The notes: generated by a model not told the origin, from the letters alone. DNA of 25,953 nt from CAYUNA01 sp047629355 (GCA_047629355.1 JBLHWU010000077.1:1-25953), one strand, 5' to 3'. Counted from the first letter of the stretch, positions 7,271-15,285 are shown. Translations and numbers: made by a program.

Positions 7271-8383
7271 ATGAACATTGATGTAGCCAACGCAGTTCAG
7301 GAACTTTTATACGAAAATCAGTCGGTCGTCATCCCCGGTTTTGGTGGATTTACGAGTACTTACAAGTCGGCGGCAGTTGATTTTGTCCAAGGTGCAGTTG
7401 CGCCTCCAGCCAAAAACATTACTTTCAATCCTAATTTGAAAATCAATGATGGCGTGATGGTTGCTTTTTTACAAAAAAAACACGCTATCTCCGTTGAAGA
7501 AGCACAAGCGGCGATTACGCAATATGTGGACGGTATCAATGCGACGTTAGCGAAAAAGGAAATTGTGGAAATTCCGCGCGTTGGACGGCTGTATTTAGAT
7601 TATGAAAATAAGATGAAATTTTTGCCCGAAGGTACGAATTTCAGTCCTGAATCATTTGGTTTGCCAACCGTCAAATTTTACCCCGTTTTGCGCAAAAAAA
7701 CGGAAATTGCTACGGAAAAAGTAGCAACCGGTACCGTCGCGGCGAGTGCTGTTGCTGCAAAAGCTGCTAGCACTGCACCTCCTTATAAAACACTACCGAA
7801 AAAGACCAGTAAACTCCCAGAAAATTGGTGGCTATGGCTCATTTTATTAATTGCCATTCCGTTTTTAATGTATAGCTTTTACTCCCTTTGGACAGATGAC
7901 AACCAGCCCGAACCTGTCGAACATCTTGATAACAATCGCGTCAATACCAGCCCTTCCGACGGCGAAGATGGATTGGATGACGAGGAGGATATTGCAGATT
8001 TTGAAATGGATGAGGAAGACGGTATCAACTACCAAGAGGACTTAGAAAATGCGACTATTTCTGATGAAGAACCTGCCGAGGAATTGGAAGAGGATATTGA
8101 TGAAAATATTGACACCGAAATTCCGGTGATTCCTCCGTCTGCCAAGAAGGCATTTGTCGTGGTTCATAGCTTTGGGTCGAAGCGAAATGCCGAAAGATTT
8201 TCTAAAAAACTGATTGACTCGGGCTATAATTCGGGATCAGAAAAAGATGACGGATTGTATCGAGTCGGCGTTAATTTTGTGTATGAAACGAAGTCAGAAT
8301 TGAACGATTTGGTATCGGAACTAGGTCGGAAATTCAAGTCGAATCCGAAGGTTTGGGATGGTGGTGTTGGGAAGAAAAATTAA
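7271..8383 (+). CDS. CCDC81-type HU domain and SPOR domain membrane protein
   Basis: The 370-residue protein has a clear modular build. Residues 1-140 contain the two prokaryotic CCDC81-type HU-fold domains (VVIPGFGGFTSTYKSA at 19-34 and VEIPRVGRLYLDYE at 99-112), which in this family replace a cytoplasmic DNA-binding or scaffold domain. A low-complexity Ala/Lys linker leads to one membrane helix (186-207, WWLWLILLIAIPFLMYSFYSLW). The periplasmic part is a very acidic linker (about 210-285) and a C-terminal SPOR domain (about 293-368, FVVVHSFGSKRNAERFSKKL), which binds denuded septal peptidoglycan. The arrangement suggests a division-site protein linking something in the cytoplasm to septal murein. 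ATG 7271 is chosen because HU homology begins at once. Confidence 0.9.
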   Translation: MNIDVANAVQELLYENQSVVIPGFGGFTSTYKSAAVDFVQGAVAPPAKNITFNPNLKINDGVMVAFLQKKHAISVEEAQAAITQYVDGINATLAKKEIVEIPRVGRLYLDYENKMKFLPEGTNFSPESFGLPTVKFYPVLRKKTEIATEKVATGTVAASAVAAKAASTAPPYKTLPKKTSKLPENWWLWLILLIAIPFLMYSFYSLWTDDNQPEPVEHLDNNRVNTSPSDGEDGLDDEEDIADFEMDEEDGINYQEDLENATISDEEPAEELEEDIDENIDTEIPVIPPSAKKAFVVVHSFGSKRNAERFSKKLIDSGYNSGSEKDDGLYRVGVNFVYETKSELNDLVSELGRKFKSNPKVWDGGVGKKN

Positions 8384-8477
8384 TATTAGGAAGTAGTAAA
8401 ATAAGAACCTAAGTACTTAAAACTTGTTTTATCGGATAGTAAGTAACGCGTAAAGTAAGTCTCGTTGCATTTTTCCA

Positions 8478-8566
8478 TGGGGATTTTAAGGGATAAGAGC
8501 GGTTTGTACAAACCGTTCTTATCCCTTAAAAAGCACACCCGCATTGCCACAGGCAATGCGCACTGT
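8478..8566 (-). repeat. Two-hairpin dispersed repeat, copy C (inverted orientation)
   Basis: Module 2 comes first: arms 8484-8507 and 8508-8531 form a 24-bp inverted repeat with no loop and one mismatch that is G-U capable in RNA. Module 1 follows, with perfect 8-bp arms GCATTGCC and GGCAATGC around ACA (8541-8559), flanked by ACCC and GCAC as in the other copies. It lies about 100 bases after the HU-SPOR stop and may serve as its terminator. AGTAACGCGT occurs just upstream, at 8442-8451. Confidence 0.75.
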
Positions 8567-8635
8567 ATGTTTTGAAGTTCGAAAACCTTACAATTTTCTC
8601 GCTTCTCCTATTTAAAACAAAATTACTTTACAGTA

Positions 8636-8764
8636 TAGTAAGTAACACGTACTAATTAATCAGGTAATTTTCAAACATCTTTTTCCGCTATTTTCCTTTA
8701 AAAAACTATCGAAAAAATCTTGTCTAAAAATTTTACCTGATTAATTACCACGCGTTACTTAATA
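8636..8764. repeat. MITE-like element with 32-bp terminal inverted repeats
   Basis: The left arm 8636-8667 and right arm 8733-8764 match at 28 of 32 positions; the shared inner part reads TAATTAATCAGGTAA and the outer part AGTAACRCGT. The 65-bp centre is AT-rich without an ORF. It belongs to a block of elements filling the gene-free interval 8384-9171. Confidence 0.7.
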
Positions 8765-8914
8765 GTTATTCAAGTTAATACTGTCGGATGATTTGGCGAT
8801 TTTTGTACTTCGTTAAAAATACTCGCCATAGCAAAGGCTATGTCTGCGTTTTTTGCCTTGTACAAATTCAAAACTCATCCAAATGCTATCCGACACCATT
8901 AACTTGAGTAGCTA
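8763..8914. repeat. MITE-like element with 27-bp terminal inverted repeats and an inner hairpin
   Basis: The arms 8763-8789 and 8888-8914 match at 23 of 27 positions (core TCAAGTTAAT and TGTCGGAT). Inside, TTTGTAC (8802-8808) pairs with GTACAAA (8860-8866), and CATAGC/GCTATG (8827-8842) forms a perfect hairpin around AAAG. It overlaps the previous element by 2 bases and ends 3 bases before the next, so the three are end to end. Confidence 0.7.
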
Positions 8915-8916
8915 CT

Positions 8917-9160
8917 TAGGAATCATTCCGCATTTTAACTTATCAAAATGCGGAACAACTAAATTCAAACTTTTGTTGAAATTCTGCCGTGTTCCTGCGG
9001 GATTCAAAAAGGGGGAAGAAATTTTTTGAAAAAACTTCTTCCCCCTTTTTGAATCCACTCCCGGCAGCTTAGATTTTATGTAAAAATTAAATTTTTCCAC
9101 CGCGAGATACACCAATCATTTATGGATAAACGCTAAATAAAAAATCTGGGATGATTCCTA
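8917..9160. repeat. MITE-like element containing a 28-bp stem with a single-base loop
   Basis: The ends 8917-8929 and 9148-9160 are inverted repeats (TAGGAATCATTCC, 12 of 13). Inside are a perfect 9-bp hairpin (CCGCATTTT, 8928-8953) and a very long hairpin with arms 9000-9027 and 9029-9056, one mismatch in 28 bp around a single G. CTGCCG/CGGCAG pair further out. An ORF of 67 codons (8912-9115, minus) follows the palindrome and is not regarded as a gene. Confidence 0.7.
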
Positions 9161-9171
9161 TTTATTTCCAA

Positions 9172-10623
9172 CTATAGATTCGGATTTCGATACAAAACCA
9201 CCTCAATCGGCCATTGTTTAAAAACCTTTACCACTTGCCAATCTTCCTCCAACGCACGCAATTCTTCATCTGTAAAATCGTTCATCACCGTTGCGTAAAA
9301 AATGTATTTGTTTTGAGCAAAATCTTTATCTGCCAGCCCTTCTTTTTGATTAGATAAATCATAAAAATCCAATGCGCCTTTATTCGGAAATTCCGTTCCA
9401 ATTACTGACAAAGGAATCCCTTCTTTTTTAATAAAACCATGCATTTCATCCCGCAATTCATAATACGGCAAATGCGCCAATGTACCATCCCAACCTTGCG
9501 CAATATGCTTAGGATAAATCCAAAATGTGCCAGAAAATAACGCAATTAAAATAGCAAATAACCAACCTTTTTTCACTTGGTTTTTAAAATCAGCATGAAC
9601 GATAAAATAAGCGACTAACAAATGCAATAACAAAAATGCAGGTAGTAAATATCGGTTGTTAATGGCAATAGAAAAGAAGATAAAAATTGGTGCAAAAATC
9701 AGAAAAAATGAGCCGAAGCTAATTAGTAAAAACTGCTGTTTCTCTGGTAAAATTAGCGTTTTTCGAACCGTTTTAACTAAAAAAAACAGAAGTAACAAAG
9801 AACAAATTATCCGTCCATTGTCTAAAAATCGCCACCCGATTAAGCCGATATTTCGAGCAATATTATACGCATCATTGGGCTGACGGTGGACTATCCATTC
9901 TGGATTTGGGGAAGAAATTAACCAGCCTGCAACTTGATAATGATAACTTAAATACGCCAACAAACAAACGCCAACTGGTAAAGAAATAAGCAGTGATTTT
10001 TGAATTGAATTTAAAATATTATTGCCCAAAGAAACACCCAATTTTTGCTTTTTCGCCATTTTCCAAAATAGAAAAACAAAACCAACGACCCCTAATAATA
10101 GTACGCCTCGAATGCTTACAAAAGGCAGTAAAAATGTTCCTAAAATAAGCTGTCCATACTTGTTTTCAAAAATTGCATTAAGGCATAATAAAAAGCCAAA
10201 AAGCATTACAATATCGGGTGAAATTAAGATACTTTGTGCCAAAAAAGTCGTGTCGGCTAAGGCGATTAAAAATACCAACCAACGGTTATTTTCAGGAAAA
10301 ATGTTTTTAACTAGCCGATAGATTTGAAAAATAATACCCAAGACAAACGGTAGCATCAAAAAATGACTAACTGCCAAATTTCGACCAAAAATTGTCCAGC
10401 CCATACCTATCAAAATATTAAAAAATGGCGGATGTCCCGAATCCAAAACAGGGTCAAGAATTAGGCTTTTAAAATTGGTTTCATAGTAATAATTGCCACG
10501 CTTGGAAGCCTGACTCACCGTGTCCCAGAAGAAAACAGCATCACTAAACCACCAAATAAATGCAGTAAAAAATAGGAGCGAGCCAAGGAAAAGATATTTC
10601 GTTTTGTCTGGACTTTTTTGCAT
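9172..10623 (-). CDS. Polytopic GT-C (GT39/PMT-like) membrane glycosyltransferase
   Basis: The 483-residue protein has about ten to eleven hydrophobic segments over residues 9-390 and a soluble C-terminal part of about 100 residues (starting near AQGWDGTLAHL). The first outer loop carries FFWDTVSQASKRGNYYYETN with Asp34, the usual position of the GT-C catalytic acid, and DSGHPPFFN at 61-69, a motif typical of GT39/ArnT-like family proteins. It should move a sugar from a polyprenyl-phosphate donor to an acceptor on the periplasmic side; the acceptor is unknown. It is divergent from the POT transporter, with an 88-base spacer. The last residues are immediately followed by the repeat block, so the gene is probably transcribed alone. 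Confidence 0.85.
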   Translation of the reverse strand: MQKSPDKTKYLFLGSLLFFTAFIWWFSDAVFFWDTVSQASKRGNYYYETNFKSLILDPVLDSGHPPFFNILIGMGWTIFGRNLAVSHFLMLPFVLGIIFQIYRLVKNIFPENNRWLVFLIALADTTFLAQSILISPDIVMLFGFLLCLNAIFENKYGQLILGTFLLPFVSIRGVLLLGVVGFVFLFWKMAKKQKLGVSLGNNILNSIQKSLLISLPVGVCLLAYLSYHYQVAGWLISSPNPEWIVHRQPNDAYNIARNIGLIGWRFLDNGRIICSLLLLFFLVKTVRKTLILPEKQQFLLISFGSFFLIFAPIFIFFSIAINNRYLLPAFLLLHLLVAYFIVHADFKNQVKKGWLFAILIALFSGTFWIYPKHIAQGWDGTLAHLPYYELRDEMHGFIKKEGIPLSVIGTEFPNKGALDFYDLSNQKEGLADKDFAQNKYIFYATVMNDFTDEELRALEEDWQVVKVFKQWPIEVVLYRNPNL

Positions 10624-10666
10624 GCTAAAATTTGATAATAAAACAAGAATATTCTGTAAATTGCCC

Positions 10667-10674
10667 CAAATATA
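10667..10674 (-). promoter_or_regulatory. Possible -7 box for the GT-C glycosyltransferase
   Basis: On the minus strand this reads TATATTTG, an exact TAnnTTTG match, 43 bases upstream of the glycosyltransferase ATG in the divergent spacer. The -33 TTG is not found at standard distance. Confidence 0.3.
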
Positions 10675-10711
10675 CTTGAATTTTCAATTTAGCTTTTTTA
10701 CCCCGAACAAA

Positions 10712-11989
10712 ATGGCTCAAAAAAACAACACTGCAATCAGTCTTTCCATATTAGCTATCATCGAATTGTTAGAACGACTCGGCTACTACGGAGCGCGCTC
10801 CATCATTGTATTATTTGCTGTAAATTCAGAACATTTAGCATTGGATGATGGAGATGCTTTGTCTTATTATGGCACTATTTCCTTGCTGATTGGCGTGATG
10901 GCTTTACCAATGGGCGTGTTGTCAGATTTTGTATTTAAGCAAAAAGCAGGCGTTCTTTTAGGTAGTGTGCTGCTATTTTTTGGTTATTTATTATTGATGA
11001 GTGCTAACCTGTTTTTGATTGGAATAGCGATGTTGCTAATTATTTTAGGGACTGGTTTATTTCGAACTAATATGATGGTTTTAATCGGAAGATTATTTCC
11101 AAAAACCGATAAAAAACGGGATGCTGGATTCTTTGCTTTTTACCTGGCAATCAATATTGGTGCATTCTTAGGTGCCTTAATTATCGGATTTTCGAGTGAA
11201 GAAAAAGGCTATATCTTCGGCTTTGGAGTTTGTGCTGCAGCCTTATTTTTAGCAACAATTTTGTTTTATTTCACAAAAGATACCTTTATACTGAGAGAAC
11301 TTGGTGAGCAGCCCCCTTTAAAATATACGGAAGTTGTCGACTCTCCAATATTTCACATTCCTAAAGATGTAAATCCACAAAATCATAATAATCGTCTCCT
11401 TGTATTGCTATTATTAGTATTCGTTTCCGCGTTATTTTGGGGTATTTATGAAATCGTTGGTAACTATTACTACCCTATTTTATATGCAAAAGAAAATTTG
11501 ACTTTATTTGGCGTGAGTTTTACTATTGCTTTCCAATTATTTTCTGGACTTGTTACTTTACCACTTCTTATCGTGATGACTCTCGTTGGTTATTTTGGTA
11601 ACTTAGGCAGTTCCTTGGGCAAGGTTGGTATTGGATTGCTTTTGTTAAGCGCATTTGGGCTGATGGTTGGTCAAATTGGTAACATTGGTGATGATTCACT
11701 CATTGCTTACTCCTTTGGTGCATTTGCTCTAGTAGGAATTGCGGAGGTTTTGGTAAGTCCAATTATCATGTCGTATGTCACCCGTTTAAGTGACGTAAGA
11801 TATGCTTCGACGATGGTTGGATTGCTAATCGTAATTCCAAGTTTGGTGACAAAATTTATCGGTTTTTTAGAAACAAATTTTGAGGTAGAAGCCCCCGTTT
11901 ATAGCGTATCTTTGATTGCATTAATTATCGGTATTTTATTTTTGGTTTTTAGAAAGCAGCTGAAGGTCGAGGCTGGCGGACTGGATTAA
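10712..11989 (+). CDS. POT/PTR2-family (MFS) proton-coupled peptide transporter
   Basis: This 425-residue inner-membrane protein has about 12 helices. The POT signature ExxERFxYYG appears as ELLERLGYYGARS near the N-terminus (Leu instead of Phe), and the helix-5 region AINIGAFLGALIIGF resembles the family's second signature. It should import small peptides or related compounds with protons. ATG 10712 is preferred to the upstream ATG 10520: the extra 64 codons overlap the divergent glycosyltransferase and its promoter region and have no family character, whereas MAQKNNTAISLSILAIIELLERLGYYG is a normal POT start. The substrate is not determined by sequence, and Bacteroidota have several divergent POT-like proteins. 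Confidence 0.85.
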   Translation: MAQKNNTAISLSILAIIELLERLGYYGARSIIVLFAVNSEHLALDDGDALSYYGTISLLIGVMALPMGVLSDFVFKQKAGVLLGSVLLFFGYLLLMSANLFLIGIAMLLIILGTGLFRTNMMVLIGRLFPKTDKKRDAGFFAFYLAINIGAFLGALIIGFSSEEKGYIFGFGVCAAALFLATILFYFTKDTFILRELGEQPPLKYTEVVDSPIFHIPKDVNPQNHNNRLLVLLLLVFVSALFWGIYEIVGNYYYPILYAKENLTLFGVSFTIAFQLFSGLVTLPLLIVMTLVGYFGNLGSSLGKVGIGLLLLSAFGLMVGQIGNIGDDSLIAYSFGAFALVGIAEVLVSPIIMSYVTRLSDVRYASTMVGLLIVIPSLVTKFIGFLETNFEVEAPVYSVSLIALIIGILFLVFRKQLKVEAGGLD

Positions 11990-12039
11990 AGCAAACTTTT
12001 TCAATTATTCTTGGCTTTATCTCCATAAAAAACAGACTT

Positions 12040-12198
12040 AGTAACGGTGAAAAAATAACTTCCTCAACTGGACAAGACAAATCTCCCTCAATTTTCACTT
12101 GAAATCAATCAAAGTATCAACAATTATCCTTCTTTCAAGCAAAAACTGAGAAAAATTATCCTCTGTCCAGTTAAGTAACTTATTCTTTCATCGTTACT
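12040..12198. repeat. MITE-like element with 35-bp terminal inverted repeats
   Basis: The arms 12040-12074 and 12164-12198 match at 30 of 35 positions, starting AGTAACG and ending AACTGGACA. The 89-bp centre is AT-rich and non-coding. A further inverted pair TTGGCTTTA/TAAAGCCAA flanks it. It lies between the convergent transporter and lycopene cyclase genes. Confidence 0.65.
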
Positions 12199-12220
12199 TA
12201 AAGCCAAATGTCACCTCTTA

Positions 12221-12259
12221 TTTTGCTTTATCTCTATTTTAAACAGAGATAAAGCAAAA
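12221..12259. terminator. Bidirectional hairpin terminator between convergent genes
   Basis: Perfect 15-bp arms (TTTTGCTTTATCTCT, 12221-12235, and its complement, 12245-12259) surround a 9-base loop. The A/T-rich ends provide a T-run on both strands. It sits 15 bases past the lycopene cyclase stop and 232 bases past the transporter stop, with the repeat element between. Confidence 0.7.
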
Positions 12260-12273
12260 AATAATTTCTCTTC

Positions 12274-13416
12274 CTAAAAATATTCATCAAAAAATGCCCG
12301 CATAAACGCCCATTTCGGTGGCGCATTAACAATAAAAAGCTCCTCTTTCAAACTTGTTTCTTCACTCAAAAACTTCAAAATTCGCGTAGTCGGATTGCTT
12401 TTAAAAAGACTGGTAAAAACCTCAGGGGCAGATACTCTATTATTGAGGAAAACGTTGAGAAAAACACGGTCGTAAAAATGGAAACGAGCTTTGCCTTCTA
12501 ACTTTTCCGCAGGGTGATTTCCGTTGACTAAATTGTTAAAAACAGTTGCCACATTTTTCTGAATTCTTGAAAAAGCATAGCCTGTAGAAGGTTTGACCTG
12601 ACCGCCAGCAGTTCCCATTGAGACAACTCGTTTTCCAAGCGGGTTTTCAAAAGAATAATCGGTCATTGGAATGATGCCAAATTCTTTGTGCAAGGTTTTA
12701 AAATTGCTGATTTTCAATTGATTGTGAATGTAATCACCAACTAATTTTTCATACTCTGCATCTTCCAAAATGTTATTTGAAAAAATAGCAATTTCCACCA
12801 AAGCTTTTCTTTTGGAAGTTGGTAAAACGTAAAAAAAGCGAACTTCTCCCTTTTGATTCACATCAAAATCCATGAAGGTCGCGACGCTTGTATCGAAAGT
12901 ATCTTCTGCCGTTTCTATCTCCCAACCTTTGAAATGTTGAAGGATGTAATTGCAAGATTCGGGGTCAATTTTTGGGCGCAAAGCCGAGTTGAAAATATAG
13001 TCTGCTTGATAGGTATTTTCGGCTGTCTTTAAAGTCGCATGATTGGGCTGATTGTCTATTTGTTGAATATTTTCAAAGACGATGTCAAAATTTGGAACAG
13101 CTTTTAAAACAGGTAAAACATGGTTGTAAAAATCAATGCCTTTTATCATTTTGTATGCAAAAGGTGCGATGTCCGTAGTTTTTTCAAAATCAGGGCTTTT
13201 AAAATGTAGCTTCGACCATTTTTTACAAACAATTTCTTCAAAAATGCCATCACCAGCTTCCCAAAATGACCAAGTGCGGTCGTTCTTATCCTTGCGGTCA
13301 CGGTCGATGAGCAAAACTTTTTTTTGTCGCAATTCAGGATGTTGCGCCAACTGATAGGCAAGGCTGAGACCCGCGCAACCCATACCCGCGATGATGTAGT
13401 CGTATTTTTTTTGCAA
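12274..13416 (-). CDS. crtY: Lycopene beta-cyclase
   Basis: The flavoprotein cyclises the ends of lycopene to form beta-carotene. It starts with the dinucleotide-binding fold YDYIIAGMGCAGLSLAYQ, followed by the family motif NDRTWSFWE and YKMIKGIDFYNHVL, and later GTAGGQVKPSTGYAFSRIQK and FYDRVFLNVFLNN, all typical of Bacteroidota CrtY. The start is uncertain. The frame is open as far as a TTG at 13516-13518, but those codons come from a 77-bp palindromic repeat. The preferred start is TTG at 13414-13416 (MQKKYDYIIAG, 380 residues). The only nearby ATG (13425-13427, MLTTCKK) is one base out of frame and would join the cyclase only if the run of eight A at 13405-13412 were nine. It is the last gene of the carotenoid operon. 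Confidence 0.9.
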   Translation of the reverse strand: MQKKYDYIIAGMGCAGLSLAYQLAQHPELRQKKVLLIDRDRKDKNDRTWSFWEAGDGIFEEIVCKKWSKLHFKSPDFEKTTDIAPFAYKMIKGIDFYNHVLPVLKAVPNFDIVFENIQQIDNQPNHATLKTAENTYQADYIFNSALRPKIDPESCNYILQHFKGWEIETAEDTFDTSVATFMDFDVNQKGEVRFFYVLPTSKRKALVEIAIFSNNILEDAEYEKLVGDYIHNQLKISNFKTLHKEFGIIPMTDYSFENPLGKRVVSMGTAGGQVKPSTGYAFSRIQKNVATVFNNLVNGNHPAEKLEGKARFHFYDRVFLNVFLNNRVSAPEVFTSLFKSNPTTRILKFLSEETSLKEELFIVNAPPKWAFMRAFFDEYF

Positions 13417-13445
13417 GTGGTTAGCATTAAATTTTAATGTGACGC

Positions 13446-13522
13446 AATTTTGCCCTACGCGGTGGGTTTCTTTTACCTCGTCGAACCTACGAGGTGGAAA
13501 ACCCACCGCGTAAGGCAAAATT
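13446..13522. repeat. 77-bp palindromic repeat between two carotenoid-operon genes
   Basis: Outer arms 13446-13469 and 13499-13522 match at 23 of 24 positions (core TACGCGGTGGGTTT). An inner hairpin has perfect arms ACCTCGT (13475-13481) and ACGAGGT (13489-13495). It begins in the stop codon of the upstream gene (13521-13523) and ends 30 bases before the TTG start of crtY. It looks like an inserted mobile palindrome; in mRNA it would fold just upstream of the crtY start. Confidence 0.75.
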
Positions 13523-13871
13523 AAAACAACAGTGCTTCATTTTTCAAAACAACTTGCCAGATAATTGTCACAACTGCCAAGACCCAATACAAGCCGCCTC
13601 TGACTATTTTTTTTACTAATTTTCGATTCGTTTGGATGCCCATTGTTTCAAATAAATAAGCGTAAAAAGTGTAATCGTCTTCCTCTTTCAAATCGTGTTT
13701 TTCGTTTAGTAAACACTTTCCGAAAAACATAAATTGCAACTGCACCAACACAAACGCCGCGACCATCAATTGCCAAGACACCAAAAAAGGTCCCAACCAC
13801 GCCAAAATCGTGACGGCTAAATGCAGAAAAAAGGAAAAATTGAGGGCAGACCCTTTCGTCGTTGGCTCCAT
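13521..13871 (-). CDS. Small membrane protein of the carotenoid operon
   Basis: The product is 116 residues from ATG 13871 (126 if ATG 13901 is used; the later start is preferred because it is preceded by an A-rich stretch and followed directly by MEPTTKGSALNFSFFLHLAV). It has three hydrophobic segments: about 10-28 (NFSFFLHLAVTILAWLGPF), 29-48 (LVSWQLMVAAFVLVQLQFMF) and 92-110 (GGLYWVLAVVTIIWQVVL). Between the second and third is a hydrophilic stretch with NEKHDLKEEDD and a Lys-rich part. It has none of the histidine motifs of carotene hydroxylase (CrtZ). No function is known. Its place between GGPP synthase and lycopene cyclase suggests a link to isoprenoid or carotenoid metabolism, or simply shared transcription. 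Confidence 0.7.
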   Translation of the reverse strand: MEPTTKGSALNFSFFLHLAVTILAWLGPFLVSWQLMVAAFVLVQLQFMFFGKCLLNEKHDLKEEDDYTFYAYLFETMGIQTNRKLVKKIVRGGLYWVLAVVTIIWQVVLKNEALLF

Positions 13872-13925
13872 AATTTTCGTTTTTTTTTCAAAATTGCGCA
13901 TTGCAGATTACGCATTATTAATTAC

Positions 13926-14906
13926 CTAGACTTCCCGCATCATCAAGTCATTAGCAAGGTCAATTAGCACTTTTTTTCGTTCTTTCGGAACAGCAATTTC
14001 ATCTAAATGTTCAAATGCTTTTTGTAAATAATCTTCTTTAACGGCTTCCGCTAAATCTCTAACACTCAACTGGTTAAAAATGGTTTTAACGGCTTCAATC
14101 TTAGCAGCTTCAACTGTTGTTGGCGTCGTCATTAGCGTCAGTAGCATATCTTTTGTAGGTTCATCGGCAGTTTCTAAGGCTTTCAAAACGAGGTAAGTTT
14201 TCTTATTTTGTACGATGTCGCCACCTACTTTTTTACCAAACTTCTCAGGATCACCATAGGTATCGAGAATGTCATCTTGAATTTGAAAAGCCAAGCCAAC
14301 ATTGCGCCCAAATTGGTAAATATGCTCTGCATCTTTTGCACTCGCATTGCCAATAATTGCGCCCATTTGCATCGCACCAGCCAGCAAAACCGAAGTTTTC
14401 AATTCAATCATGCGCAAATACTCCAAAATTGTGACATTATCTCTCGTTTCAAAATTCATGTCGTACTGCTGTCCTTCGCAGACCTCAATCGCTACTTTAT
14501 TAAAGGTTTTGTAAATCGTAGGAATCTTAGTTTCATCCACTATTTTTGACAAAAAATCGTAGGCTGCAATCATCATCACGTCACCAGAAAGGATGCCTGT
14601 ATTTACATCATATTTGACGTGTACCGTTGGTTTTCCTCGACGTAACGGAGCTTCATCCATGATGTCGTCGTGCAGTAGCGTAAAATTGTGAAAGACTTCT
14701 ACTGCAAAAGCAGCAGGAAGTGATTTTTCGTAGTTATCCTCAAAGAGGGCATGGCTCATTAACACCAACACAGGGCGTAGCCGTTTGCCACCGATACTCA
14801 AAATATAGTTTACGGGGGCATAAAGTTCAGTAGGCTCGCTATTGAATTGGTTTTGTGTGAGGTAAGTCTGAAAGCGTTCTTGAAATTGGCTTAGAGTTTG
14901 CATCAT
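13926..14906 (-). CDS. crtE: Geranylgeranyl diphosphate synthase (polyprenyl synthetase family)
   Basis: The 326-residue prenyltransferase condenses isopentenyl diphosphate with allylic diphosphates. It has GGKRLRP at 39-45, the first Asp-rich motif DDIMD at 80-84 and the second FQIQDDILD with DDxxD at 211-215, then KVGGDIVQNKKTYL. The first motif lacks the two-residue insertion of bacterial farnesyl synthases, and Phe75 sits five residues before it, which fits a C20 product as in type I GGPP synthases. The neighbouring crtY supports a role in carotenoids, so the symbol crtE is used; a general ispA-like role is possible. Gaps of 54 and then 104 bases (or less with longer starts) to the two downstream genes support one operon. 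Confidence 0.88.
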   Translation of the reverse strand: MMQTLSQFQERFQTYLTQNQFNSEPTELYAPVNYILSIGGKRLRPVLVLMSHALFEDNYEKSLPAAFAVEVFHNFTLLHDDIMDEAPLRRGKPTVHVKYDVNTGILSGDVMMIAAYDFLSKIVDETKIPTIYKTFNKVAIEVCEGQQYDMNFETRDNVTILEYLRMIELKTSVLLAGAMQMGAIIGNASAKDAEHIYQFGRNVGLAFQIQDDILDTYGDPEKFGKKVGGDIVQNKKTYLVLKALETADEPTKDMLLTLMTTPTTVEAAKIEAVKTIFNQLSVRDLAEAVKEDYLQKAFEHLDEIAVPKERKKVLIDLANDLMMREV

Positions 14907-15005
14907 GTAAAATCTAAAAGTGAGCTTAAATAAGTTCTGTTAAGTAAAAATTTTGTGACATCATTGCGGAAGGTTTTATTTTCAAAAACAAACCGCTCTG
15001 AATTG

Positions 15006-15013
15006 CAAAGATA
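15006..15013 (-). promoter_or_regulatory. Possible -7 box for the carotenoid operon
   Basis: The minus strand reads TATCTTTG, an exact TAnnTTTG match, 100 bases upstream of the GGPP synthase start. No TTG is found 19-21 bases further upstream, so the call is moderate at best. Confidence 0.35.
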
Positions 15014-15285
15014 GCAGATTGATTCGGAGACGCTTTATTTCAATGAATTTTTATAAAAAAAAATCATAAAAGAATCATTCGCTTTCAACCAACTTAATTT
15101 GGGAATAATCTCGGCTTTCCTCCCTTTATAACATTAGATTTTATTTAGAAACAAATACTATAATTTTCACTTCCTCAAATAAGATTTGTCTCAATTTTTT
15201 GTTGATATATCTATTTTTAAATTTTAAATAAAAAACGGTTATCCTCAACATAATCAATTGACAATCAAATAGATAAAGTATCCGC

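Noticed and set aside
8912..9115. 67-codon minus-strand ORF
   Set aside because: It is encoded by the inverted-repeat element 8917-9160, so its sequence follows the palindromes and not a protein fold.
10520..10711. N-terminal extension of the POT transporter
   Set aside because: It overlaps the divergent glycosyltransferase start and the shared promoter spacer and has no family similarity; ATG 10712 gives a normal POT N-terminus.
13146..13427. 93-codon ORF starting MLTTCKK inside crtY
   Set aside because: After the A8 run it is merely the wrong frame of the cyclase; only its ATG is of interest as a possible original start.
13417..13518. N-terminal 34 codons of the long crtY frame
   Set aside because: Most of them are encoded by the 77-bp palindrome and do not resemble lycopene cyclases.
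13521..13871. Small carotenoid-operon protein as beta-carotene hydroxylase (CrtZ)
   Set aside because: It has none of the HxxxH/HxxHH metal-binding motifs of that family.
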